Part shown: in pieces, positions 8,396-17,725 of the stretch | Position numbering within the stretch: position 1 is the stretch's first letter | Layout of the letters: each line of letters starts with the position of its first letter | NCBI GenBank assembly: GCA_023212725.1 | Contig: JALBYF010000031.1 | Span: forward strand, 1 to 64,000 | From: Tranzscheliella williamsii | Lineage: Eukaryota; Basidiomycota; Ustilaginomycetes; Ustilaginales; Ustilaginaceae | Length of the DNA: 64,000 nucleotides | Reading direction: 5' to 3' | Translations under genes and position numbers: made by a program | The notes under the pieces: generated by a model | The model's input: only the letters and a program-made list of their open reading frames with translations | Told to the model about the DNA's origin: nothing | Database searches by the model: none

Positions 8396-10473
8396 ATGGA
8401 CCCAAGCGCTGGACCCAGCAGGAAGCGCAGGACGCGCACGCCCTCTGCTTCCACCTCACAAGCCGAAGAACACACGTCCTACACTGCGTCCAGTTCAAAG
8501 CAGAAGCAGCAGCAAAAGCGGGAGAGGAGGGGCGCCTCAGGTAAGTGGCAGCTTAGGACATGCTCCCCGATGCCGCGACAACCCACTGACCACAGACAAA
8601 TCAACTTGCTCTCTCGTTCATCATATACTGCCAAGCAGGCAGATCAGCGACCACAGCCGAGGTTTCTGCAACATCATTAGCAAGCGACACCTCTAAGCGT
8701 GCTCACAACCGTCACAACGTCGAAAAAGGAGAAGCGGCGGAACGGATCGGCCGAGCACGGAAACCGAAAAGGGCCAAACTCGAGTCCACCACGGACGATG
8801 TCAGCGACGACGAGATGCTGAATCCGTCTATCGCCGGCGTCGCTGAGAGGGCAGAGTCCGTCGCTGATGAGGACTTGGATGACCTTCCGGATGTGCCGCC
8901 ATCCAAGGACGACAAGGTTGGCGCCGTCAGCGAAGAAGACCCTCATAACGACACAACTCGTAGCTCCGCACATCTGCGCTTTGCATCAGTAATCGGGAAG
9001 AAAGACCTTGCTACGGAGCTCTTTGACGATGACGCGGATGAACTTGCCGAAGAACAAGAGTGCTCTGAAGAACTTCGTCGTAGACCCCTCCAAGCAGCGA
9101 CCAAGAAGGATGATGCTGCTCTCAGTAGCAGCCACCTGCAGGAGAAGATACGTGACCTCGAAGAGCAACTACGACTCGCCAATACCCAGCTAGAAACGCG
9201 AGAGGTGCAAGTGACGGCTTCGCACAAAGTTTTCACAGAGCTTCAGAGCCAATGCACGTGTCACATCTGTCTCGAGTCTATATGGCGGCCCTGCGTGCTT
9301 GCACCGTGCGGCCATATCTTCTGCATCCACTGTTTGCGTTCGTGGTTCACAAAACCGTTGGACAGCGAGCCTGCCATCCCAACTTCCTGGTCCGAATCTC
9401 AACAGGAGGATTACCGAAGATCACGTACGCTGAAGCGCAAGAAAATCTGCCCTTCCTGCCGCACTGAGCTGGCATGTCCTCCCGTCGAAATATGGCTGGT
9501 CAGGGAAATGCTCGAGAAAGTCGACGAAGGTCTCAGGCTTGTTCCACGATCCAATCCAACGGATCCCAGCAACGAGCTGTCCCAGGAGGAGCTCGCCAGG
9601 CTTAAGGGTGATGGTCTGTCGACTGGATTGCGTCCATGGACCGACATCTTCGATGCATCTGGACCCCGTCGTATCATCTTTGACGAGGTTGATGGAGTCC
9701 CCAGGTGCGGAAGCTGCGCAGCCGAGATCTTCGAGGGTGTGTGCAGCAATCCCTCCTGTTCCATCGAGTATGACTCTGACTACGAGTACAACGATCCGGA
9801 CGGGTGGTCGAGCGATGAACTGGATGGCACAGCCATGAGACGATTGCTCACCACCAACGAACCGCTCGAGCAGCGCCTGGCTGAGTTCGAGCAAAGGCAC
9901 GGGCGATCCGAAAATCTTCAGGACCGCGGCAGGGCCTACGGTGGAGAGGGTTTCGTGGACGTCGATCCAGGTTTCAGCGGCGAAGAGGACGAAGACGAGG
10001 AGGACAGCGAGCTGGACGACTTTATCGTGAGGGACGACGACGCAGATCCCTCGGATGGTTTCGGGAATGACGACAGCGACGAGGAGAGCGACGACGACTT
10101 CTTGCCCGGGCCTCGTCGTAGGCATCGCAGTCCAGAAGAGCCCATCGAAGTCACTGACGGCAGCGAGTCTGGCGTACGCGATCAGGACGAGGCGTCACAA
10201 GACGACGATGACCGAGACTCGAGCATCGAGTATCGTGGCACATCCAACCAAACACGTCGGCGACGTCAGATTGCTTTAGACGACGAAGACGATACGGATG
10301 GCGAGGAGGGGCACAACACAGCGGCAGCCCGCTCCACAGACGACGACGGAGAGGAAAACTACTTTGACCAGGGAACCGACGTTTCTGACATCGATCGCGA
10401 AAGAAGCGGCGACAGCACCCGCTCGCGACGCCGCATGGTGATTCAAGACGATGATGAGGATGAAAGTTCCTAG
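8396..10473 (+). CDS. RING-finger protein, probable E3 ubiquitin ligase
   Basis: Two exons, 8396-8540 and 8639-10473, with a 98-bp GTAAGT...CAG intron (8541-8638), give 659 residues. The splice keeps the frame and joins a basic Ser-rich N-terminus (MDPSAGPSRKRRTRTP) to the main exon. A short coiled coil (about 220-250, LEEQLRLANTQLETRE) precedes a C3HC4 RING (about 256-322: CHICLESIW, PCGHIFCIHC, CPSCRTEL) with a long charged insertion before the last CxxC pair. A few Cys pairs follow (CGSCAAEI, CSNPSC, about 360-385). From about 410 the protein is very acidic, with many Asp/Glu/Ser blocks. The RING most resembles CHFR/Dma-like ligases, but there is no FHA domain. The substrate is unknown and a nuclear location is a guess from the composition. 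Confidence 0.75.
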
Positions 10474-10713
10474 TTGGCAGTCAGTCTCGCGCTACTCGTC
10501 GCTTGCGAGGTCATGTTACTCTTCGGTCCTGTTGTTGTCCGCACACACAATGACAATTCGCGAGACGAGTCGGTCGCAGTGCTTCACACGGCAAAAGGAT
10601 GTGTCGGCCTGCAGTGAGCCTGTGAGTGACTGCGGAGGGTATCATGAGATTTCCACATGGGTCTCTACAGACGATCTGGGGGCCGGGTAGGAATGAGCTG
10701 CAGAGGATGTGGA

Positions 10714-12090
10714 CTACGACCTGCGCTTGCGTACGGTAGCCTGATGGGGTGCCGGTGTGGCGTTGGCAAAGTCGGGAGGGAGGATGTTGGCGGTGAGGAA
10801 GGGATTGGTGCGGATGGTGCGGGGGCTGGTGGCGGGGGAGGCGGCGTTGGGGGATGAGATTAGGGGGAGGGTGGAGCTGGGCCAGGCGGTGCGGGGGGTG
10901 GAGGCGGGAGGGTAGTGGGAGCGCGGGGTGGGTTGTTGGGGGGGAAAGCGGAAGGCGGCGGCGTCGTCGTGCGGTGGGCTGGACGGAGAGGATGCTGGGG
11001 ACGCTGTGTCGGCGGCAGTCCACAGCGCATCCATCTCTTCCGGCTTGAGACGCGCGCTGCTCCGCCGTTTGCCGCGCTTGTCGGACGCGGACCGCGACCG
11101 CCCCATCCGCATCCCTCTCGACTCATCGACTCGCTCCGTCGCCAACCCCGCGCCCGCCGGTGCCTCGCGATCGACAAACACAAAGGCAGTGACGTAGAGC
11201 ACGGCGGCGGCGGCGAGCCCCATCGCGATTCCCACGACACTAGCCGCGCCAAAAAAGAGGTAGAGCGGATAGAACTCGCTGGCCAGCGTCGCCAGCACCC
11301 TGCCCGGCGCCTGCACGAAGATGTACATCACGCCCGCAAAGAGATAGGCCAACGGAGCCAGCCCGAATGCCACCGGCCGCAGCACATGCGAGAGCCCCCA
11401 CCGGAAGCCGTGATAGCCCTTCAGGCCTAATAACGAGACGAAACGGTACAGCAGCCGGAACGGCACAGAGACGAAGCCGAGCACGCGACCAAGCCCAGAG
11501 GCGCACCAGTACAGCCAGTCGAACGACCAGCTGGCCTGCCACTCTTCCTCGTCGTCCTCCTCCAGCTCGGTCTGCCGCCGCTTCTTGTCAGCAGCGCCAG
11601 AGCCGTCCGCTTCGCTGTTCCTATACCGTTTGCCTGCACTCCTCTGCGATGTGGCAGATGCAGATCTCGGCTTCTTCTCTGGTCTGCGTTCAGGAGCGAA
11701 TTCTCCCACAGGTAGCTCAGTCACCTCTGATATCGGGATTACGGCCTCTTCTTCCGGGCGGGCGGGTTGCCGAACGAGATAGTCTTCGTGCTTGAAGCTG
11801 AACACATCCGGGTCTCTGGCAGGGTTCGCTGTTTCTACGAGCGAACGCTGCGAATGGCCCTTGCCAGCAGATTGGCTCGAGAGAGAGGCCGATCCCAGCA
11901 GCTGTGATCGGACGTAGGGAAAGACATATGCAATTGCCAAACCGAGAAGAGCCAGCTGCAAGAGCGTAGTGAATGCTGCTGCAGACGCGGGCTTCGGCGA
12001 TGGCCTACGCTGACGTTGCGATGGATAAGATGTGCGGGGCCAGCCGTGGCCAGTCGATGCAGAGGCACCCGGTGGCGCTCTGGACGTCAT
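10714..12090 (-). CDS. Unrecognised multi-pass membrane protein
   Basis: A 458-residue protein; the ATG at 12090 was chosen because the longer frame to 12174 opens at a non-ATG codon. A first membrane segment lies at about 38-60 (LLQLALLGLAIAYVFPYV). After a charged Ser/Lys-rich loop with an acidic patch (ELEEDDEEEW, about 160-172) come several hydrophobic stretches between about 175 and 297, including PLAYLFAGVMYIFV and YPLYLFFGAASVVGIAMGLA. The last 160 residues are a basic Ser/Pro-rich tail. I do not recognise a family. The layout could suit an endoplasmic reticulum or nuclear-envelope protein, but that is only an impression. It is convergent with the RING gene (240 bp apart) and divergent from the phosphatase gene. 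Confidence 0.6.
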   Translation of the reverse strand: MTSRAPPGASASTGHGWPRTSYPSQRQRRPSPKPASAAAFTTLLQLALLGLAIAYVFPYVRSQLLGSASLSSQSAGKGHSQRSLVETANPARDPDVFSFKHEDYLVRQPARPEEEAVIPISEVTELPVGEFAPERRPEKKPRSASATSQRSAGKRYRNSEADGSGAADKKRRQTELEEDDEEEWQASWSFDWLYWCASGLGRVLGFVSVPFRLLYRFVSLLGLKGYHGFRWGLSHVLRPVAFGLAPLAYLFAGVMYIFVQAPGRVLATLASEFYPLYLFFGAASVVGIAMGLAAAAVLYVTAFVFVDREAPAGAGLATERVDESRGMRMGRSRSASDKRGKRRSSARLKPEEMDALWTAADTASPASSPSSPPHDDAAAFRFPPQQPTPRSHYPPASTPRTAWPSSTLPLISSPNAASPATSPRTIRTNPFLTANILPPDFANATPAPHQATVRKRRS

Positions 12091-12586
12091 CCTCGCAACC
12101 CAAGAGCAAGCAGGGGCCGTGGTGGTGGGGACTGCCCTTCTCCGTTGGCAACAAGGATAGCCTTTCCTCCACAACCTGCATCTATCACATGCTGCCTGCG
12201 GATCTCACATTTGAACGCACGGTTGCGTCCCAAGTCGCGTCACACACAGATCTAATCGTGATTACTGCAGGCAAAGGCTTTGGCAGTCGGTCAAAGTTCG
12301 GCGATCTAGCAATCGAGTCCGCCCGATGTCTCTTCGTGATTCGACTTGTTGGTGAAGAACCACTTTCAGTGAGTTCGTTATCTTTTGCTTCACTCCAACA
12401 TCCGAAACTCACACTACTGTGACTGTAGCGCTGTGGCGGCGAGCTATCGTTCCTACCTACACGAGGTCTCCCCAGTTTCCCACGTCTCCTCGGGACGGCA
12501 GCCTCATAGCAACGCACTTCGGCACCCCCGGATTCGAATGCATGAGGCCACGGCTCTCATCTCTCGCCAAGCCGCTGAACCAACTC

Positions 12587-12592
12587 TATAAT
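12587..12592 (+). promoter_or_regulatory. TATA-like box before the FCP1-like gene
   Basis: CTCTATAATTG sits 79 bp upstream of the ATG at 12671. If used, it favours that start over the in-frame ATG at 12542. Confidence 0.3.
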
Positions 12593-12670
12593 TGTAGCAG
12601 TCTTGCCTCCCAGCTCTCAGTTCGCGGGCCAGGATCGTCGAGGCTGGATCGCGGTGTTGCGCTCTCATAC

Positions 12671-14887
12671 ATGTTCCACAGGGGCAGATACGGGGGCTCG
12701 AGTGCCTACGGACTAACTCATGCCGCACGCGAGACGTCGCCCATCGGCGATGCGTCGTTCGAACAGCACGCCCCCTTCAGCTACCACGGCGCCGATGCTG
12801 CGGGCGTACCGCATCGAGATCGGCAGCCGCGTCATGGGGGCTACGGCCGATCCGATAACATGCAGCACGGCTACCGTCGCAACTATAATGCAAGCTACTG
12901 GCCGGAGGAAGTGGGACCATCGCAGCGGACCCGTTACTCCACCAGCGCTTCCGGCTATGAACAAGGCAGATACGGCGTCCCATCCTGGGACAGAACTGCG
13001 CATTCGGCGGCAGCCGCTCCAGCTTATCCTCCTTCTCAGTGGGGCGCATCTGCGTATGGTGGCTACCCTGCTGAACAGTACCAGCAGCACGCCTATCCCG
13101 CCCGACGAACTGTGGGGCGCCTCTACGAACACGAACAGGATGGCTATGGCGCCGGCCCTGCCGCTGGTTCATCTTATGACGTGTATGCGGCCCACTCCTT
13201 TCCCCAACAATCTGGACAAGCATACCGGCAACGATCCGCGCCGTCCCATTACCAAGCGACGAGGTGGGAACCTCCCCAACCACAGCAGCCCGGTCACAGC
13301 TTCGCGTATCAGTCTAATCCGTCTCTGAGCCGTGGGAGAGGGATATATAGGGGTACGGTGGAGCGCAGCACAGTGCTTTCCGATCGCCCCAGCCCTGGCT
13401 TGTATCGACCACCTTTTCTGAGGTCCTCTCAACTTGTGCCGGCTGACTCCAGGCCTCTTCACACTTCCTCGAGTGCTGCCCGCACATTGCCAGAGCGACA
13501 GTCTCCGGATTTACCATCCAAGGGGGCCTCCAGGTGCCGTTCTCCAGTGCCGCCGGCTACTCGCTCTGAACCGCGTAGCACCTACATCCGACGGGCTACT
13601 ATGACCCAACCGGCTCATTTGTCGGATTCCGAGGCTGCCAACAGGAAGCTGCTCGTCATACTCGACCTCAATGGCACTCTGGTCTTCAGAGCCAAGCACG
13701 GGGGCAGCCGTGCGGTAGATTCGGCGCGAGCCGTGCCTCGTCCTTATCTAGCTTGCTTTCTGGACTACTGCCTTGGAGTCGAGACATCTTCGGCATCTGC
13801 TTCTACCACCACCGGTGCCCCTCGCAGGAAGGTCCCCATAGCTAAGAAACCACACGGCTCCCATTTCTGGCCTACTATAGAGGATGGCAAATATGCCCAA
13901 GAGCCGTCGTCGTGCGGCCGAGCCGAGGTAGTTGTCTGGTCTTCCGCTCAGCCTGGCAACGTAGACAACATGCTGCTTGCCTCCTTCAGCGCCGAGCAAA
14001 GAGCCAAGCTGCTGCGTGTCTGGGCGCGCGATACGCTGGTCGTCGACAGGTTTTACCACGCCAAAGCCGACAGCATCAAAGATCTGGAGATCGTCTGGAC
14101 CGAGCTGAACTTTTGGTCTAACAATAAAGAGAGTCCTGGGCGGCTCAATGCCGATGCGCGAGACCGGATGGACCGAGAGCGGCCGGATAGGTCAGAGAGC
14201 GAGAGTAGCAACTTCACAAAGACTAGTTCGGCTGAAAGTGGACATGTGCGAAGGGCGGAAGGGCAATCAAGCAACTCAGCAGCTCTGCACGCCGCGTTGC
14301 AGGCGGCTGAATTGGGGCCCTGGGGCCCTGAAAACACAGTGCTTGTGGACGACAGTCCGCTCAAAGCAAAATTGCAGCCGTACAATCAGCTCGTCATCCC
14401 GGAATTTGGAAAGCGTGAAGCCAGCTTGATGAAATCCTATATCCAGAACGAAGCGAAGATGGCGGAAAGGAAGCAGGCCAGCGACGCCGAGATCCAGAGA
14501 GTCTTCGAGCATGTCTCCGACCTGTCCTTCGACGATGCTAAGAAGAAGGACGCTGCTGTGGCCGAGGTGCTCGGACAGCGCGAGGACGACGAGCGATCCA
14601 AAAAGGCCACGCCGAGCGACGAAAGCATGGCAAGCGACGCCGAGAAAGCCAATGTGGGAAGCGAGCTGGATGACGTGTTGTTGCAGACAATCGGCGTGCT
14701 CGAGACGCTACGATACCAGAAGAACGTCTGCGCCTTCATCCAGCGCGGCGGCACCAAGGGCTACGGCGAAGCCCGGACCGTGGCCAAGCAGGGGCGGACG
14801 GAGGAGGGTGATGGCAAGACGCCCGCCTACTGGGCCCGCATGGGGCGCCAAGCGTGTGAAGAGCTCGGTATCAGAGTGAGATTCTGA
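12671..14887 (+). CDS. FCP1-homology (HAD) phosphatase domain protein
   Basis: 738 residues from the ATG at 12671; an in-frame ATG at 12542 would add 43. The first 300 residues are low-complexity, rich in Tyr, Gly, Ser, Gln and Arg (YGGSSAYG, YEQGRYGVPSW), like disordered RNA-binding or condensate-forming regions. A HAD/FCP1 (NIF) domain follows: motif I DLNGT (Asp332), motif II VVWSSAQ (about 420-427), FYHAKADSIKDLEIVW, and motif III VLVDDSP (Asp560, Asp561). The second Asp of the usual DxDGT motif I is Asn334, which should weaken acid/base catalysis. It is not Tim50, as no membrane segment is present, and it lacks the BRCT domain of Fcp1. The substrate is unknown. It is divergent from the membrane-protein gene. 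Confidence 0.75.
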   Translation: MFHRGRYGGSSAYGLTHAARETSPIGDASFEQHAPFSYHGADAAGVPHRDRQPRHGGYGRSDNMQHGYRRNYNASYWPEEVGPSQRTRYSTSASGYEQGRYGVPSWDRTAHSAAAAPAYPPSQWGASAYGGYPAEQYQQHAYPARRTVGRLYEHEQDGYGAGPAAGSSYDVYAAHSFPQQSGQAYRQRSAPSHYQATRWEPPQPQQPGHSFAYQSNPSLSRGRGIYRGTVERSTVLSDRPSPGLYRPPFLRSSQLVPADSRPLHTSSSAARTLPERQSPDLPSKGASRCRSPVPPATRSEPRSTYIRRATMTQPAHLSDSEAANRKLLVILDLNGTLVFRAKHGGSRAVDSARAVPRPYLACFLDYCLGVETSSASASTTTGAPRRKVPIAKKPHGSHFWPTIEDGKYAQEPSSCGRAEVVVWSSAQPGNVDNMLLASFSAEQRAKLLRVWARDTLVVDRFYHAKADSIKDLEIVWTELNFWSNNKESPGRLNADARDRMDRERPDRSESESSNFTKTSSAESGHVRRAEGQSSNSAALHAALQAAELGPWGPENTVLVDDSPLKAKLQPYNQLVIPEFGKREASLMKSYIQNEAKMAERKQASDAEIQRVFEHVSDLSFDDAKKKDAAVAEVLGQREDDERSKKATPSDESMASDAEKANVGSELDDVLLQTIGVLETLRYQKNVCAFIQRGGTKGYGEARTVAKQGRTEEGDGKTPAYWARMGRQACEELGIRVRF

Positions 14888-15712
14888 CTTGCCGAGCCTT
14901 CTGCACTCGGGCGCTTCCACATTCAAAGCCAGAAATCTTGCCTGTCAGCTTGATCAGCTTGCATAACTATAGAAAGCACGACCTCCGATACCCAATCTCA
15001 TCCTTCGGTGGCAACGTTCGTTTTTGCCTTCCTCCAGCATCGCGTCGAGGTGTGGATTGTGGACAGCTGGTCTGAGCTGCCTGACCTACGCTTCTTTACG
15101 AGGTCAAGTGTGCCGTTTCGACCTGCCATAGTGGAAGGGTCCTCCAAAAAATCTGAGAAGCGCTCAATTGCGGTTCATGCGTGCGCGCCGTTATCTGTGA
15201 CTGCTGTACTCCACATGCAATTGTATGCGCGATGCTGCGCGCAGAGCAACAACTCACTGCAGTGATAAGTGGTGATAATTCAGCGCTTGCATGGGCTGCG
15301 ATAGTGATTTTAGAGTGTTTGGTGGCGGTTCTTAAGTGCCGCATACTAACTAGACTACAACACTTACTAGCTGGGTCAGACGCTTATGTGACGGTATCCA
15401 AGACGTCGGGCTGTTCAGGGTCCTCCTCGAATCCCTTCCATGGATCACCAATCTTGTTGTCACACCACCTTTTTCCTTCAACATCACAAGCTTTGGCTGA
15501 GTTCATTCACGCAGCATTAGCAAAAAGCTTAACCTCGCCTTAACCACCGCGCCAGCCAAGCATAATCCTGGGTCCGCTCGCAGTCTCGTGTCTGCTGCGC
15601 ACCGTCCACTTGCCAGCACCTTTCCTCCTGCACCACCATCGCTGCGAGAAAGAAAAAACCATTGCTAGGTAATTGTCACAAACCGTCTTGAAGAAGGAGG
15701 GGCTTTCTCACC
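14888..15712. other. Intergenic spacer, phosphatase to FYV10
   Basis: 825 bp without a credible ORF. A pyrimidine-rich tract at about 15560-15640 probably belongs to the FYV10 promoter or leader. Nothing else was recognised. Confidence 0.5.
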
Positions 15713-17464
15713 ATGCCCGAAACGATGGCGCTCGATGCGCCCGCAGCAGACACATCTATCTCCTCCATCCCTTCCAGCTCGAATCGACCCAACCTCGACG
15801 GCATCCTCCTGCTTGAAGCCCCCTTCGCCCGAGTCCCCTTCGACGAACTCCGTCGCCAGCAAAAGACGCAGCAGCGTCTCATCGAGCGCGAGCTGCTCTT
15901 CTGCTCTACAACTCTCAACGAAAATGCCAAATCTCTCACTTCTTCCCCCCGTCCCACCTCGTCCTCTGCGTCGTCAGAGGCCGCCCGTGTCGAGCTTGTT
16001 GGCTCGCTCGATGCAGCATTGGGCAGACTCAGAGGCCTAAAGAGGAAGTTGACTCCGCTCGGAGACCAGGCCAAGGCGAGCTTGCGCATGGCACAGAGCA
16101 GGACAGATCACCTTCAGGCTCTGCACAATGTCGAGAACGCTGACAGCATACAATTTTCCGAATGGTCAAAGACCAGGCTCGACCGGATGCTGGTGGACTA
16201 CATGCTCAGAAAGGGCTACAGGGAAGCTGCTTCTGATCTAGGGGATAAGAGGGGCATCCAGGACCTGGTGGATACTCAGCTCTTTGGCGAGATTGCCCGC
16301 GTGGAAGAGTCTCTCTGCCCTCCTCCGTGGGACGCTCTCCGCTTGACCGATCCGGACAAAGCCGTCCAGGTCATTGAAGGAAAGCATGCGGATGAACTGG
16401 CATCGCACGCCAAACCCAGTTGTGCGACGGCGCTGGTATGGTGTTCCGAGAATAAGGCTCTCTTGCGCAAGATCAGGACCCCGCTCGAGTTTAACCTCCG
16501 TCTTCAAGAATTCATTGAGCTGACCAGAATTAGGACAGCAGAGAGCCTATCTGGGGCCATCTCCTATGCTCGCCGGCATCTGCTTCCGCTCGTGGCCGCC
16601 ATGTCGAGCGCGCCTCCTGCTGCCAAGTCCACCTCAACGACTCCATCTGCCGAGAAGGACAAGGACAAGGAAGGCGAGTACGAGCGTATGGCGGCAGAAG
16701 CCATCAGGTCCGAAGTCAACCGAGCCATGGGCCTCTTGGCATGCGGACCCAATTCTTGGCCCTACGCAGATCTGTATAGCCTGGACCGATGGGCCATGCT
16801 TCGGGAATCCTTTCGAGCCTGCGCCTTGCAGATCCACAGTCTGCCGGCCCAGCCTATCCTGCACATTGCACTTAGCGCCGGGCTCAGCTCGCTAAAACTT
16901 CCAGCTTGCTACGCTAATAAACCAGGTCATCTGGGCGGCAAGACCGAAGCCGATAGCATCAATGAGGTAATGAAGCTGAGGGAAGGACAAGTCGAAAATG
17001 AGACGGTCACCGTATCGAGCCTGTTTCCACCTGCGATTGGCGTGACGGGCGGCGACAGCACCGCGATGGATCTGTCAGCCTCGGCCGCCGCGGATCTCAA
17101 GCCGGCCAACAGTGGCCCTTCAGCCGCCACTCGCACACACGACCATGACCACAGTGCCGATGCTATCGACCCTAGAGGCGAGCCGAGAAACATTGACTGC
17201 CCCATCTGCGACGGGAACGGCCTTGGCAGGCTCGCTAAGGAGGTGCCATGGTCGCATCACCAGAACTCGACCCTCGTCTGCTCGTACAGCGGCAAGATCA
17301 TGGACGACAACAATCCGCCACTGGCCCTGCCCAACGGCCGTGTCTACGCACAGAGTACCCTGCTCGAACTAGCTTACCAGAGCGCCGACAAGCAGACCGT
17401 CGTCTGTCCCCGGACGGGCTACACATGTCGGTTCGACCATGTACGTAAGGTCTATATTTCGTAG
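15713..17464 (+). CDS. FYV10: GID/CTLH E3 ubiquitin ligase subunit Fyv10 (Gid9, MAEA family)
   Basis: 583 residues, no intron, start in context CACCATGCC. After an N-terminal region typical of MAEA proteins (ILLLEAPFARVPFDELRRQQ, then a helical stretch) comes a LisH motif (about 154-180, LDRMLVDYMLRKGYREAA), a CTLH domain (about 200-255, ending LEFNLRLQEFIEL) and a CRA region (IRTAESLSGAISYARRHLLP onward). The C-terminus (about 495-583) is a degenerate RING: CPICDGNGLG, STLVCSYSGKIMDDNNPP and the family-typical ending VVCPRTGY...HVRKVYIS. In yeast the GID complex ubiquitinates gluconeogenic enzymes when glucose returns. An insertion of Ser/Ala/Glu-rich sequence (about 300-330) makes it longer than human MAEA (396 residues). 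Confidence 0.92.
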   Translation: MPETMALDAPAADTSISSIPSSSNRPNLDGILLLEAPFARVPFDELRRQQKTQQRLIERELLFCSTTLNENAKSLTSSPRPTSSSASSEAARVELVGSLDAALGRLRGLKRKLTPLGDQAKASLRMAQSRTDHLQALHNVENADSIQFSEWSKTRLDRMLVDYMLRKGYREAASDLGDKRGIQDLVDTQLFGEIARVEESLCPPPWDALRLTDPDKAVQVIEGKHADELASHAKPSCATALVWCSENKALLRKIRTPLEFNLRLQEFIELTRIRTAESLSGAISYARRHLLPLVAAMSSAPPAAKSTSTTPSAEKDKDKEGEYERMAAEAIRSEVNRAMGLLACGPNSWPYADLYSLDRWAMLRESFRACALQIHSLPAQPILHIALSAGLSSLKLPACYANKPGHLGGKTEADSINEVMKLREGQVENETVTVSSLFPPAIGVTGGDSTAMDLSASAAADLKPANSGPSAATRTHDHDHSADAIDPRGEPRNIDCPICDGNGLGRLAKEVPWSHHQNSTLVCSYSGKIMDDNNPPLALPNGRVYAQSTLLELAYQSADKQTVVCPRTGYTCRFDHVRKVYIS

Positions 17465-17725
17465 CCCTGCCGACTCTACTTCCACTCGCCTCTCCTCCAT
17501 CTCGTTGTGCCCTCTGTCTGCAGCAGCATTGCCCGTGTGTATGCTCCCTCGTCTTGGCAATTGCATCATCTGAACCACGCAGCGGCTGTGCACGCCCTGA
17601 GGCAACCACACACGCTGTGACAGCGGGGTTCACGAACGAGCTGAGATGTGGTATGCGATTGCTATTGCGAGTCACAAGCTTGGCGGTGCTTAGCTGGGAC
17701 GTACATGATGGAGAGGCATGCGGGG

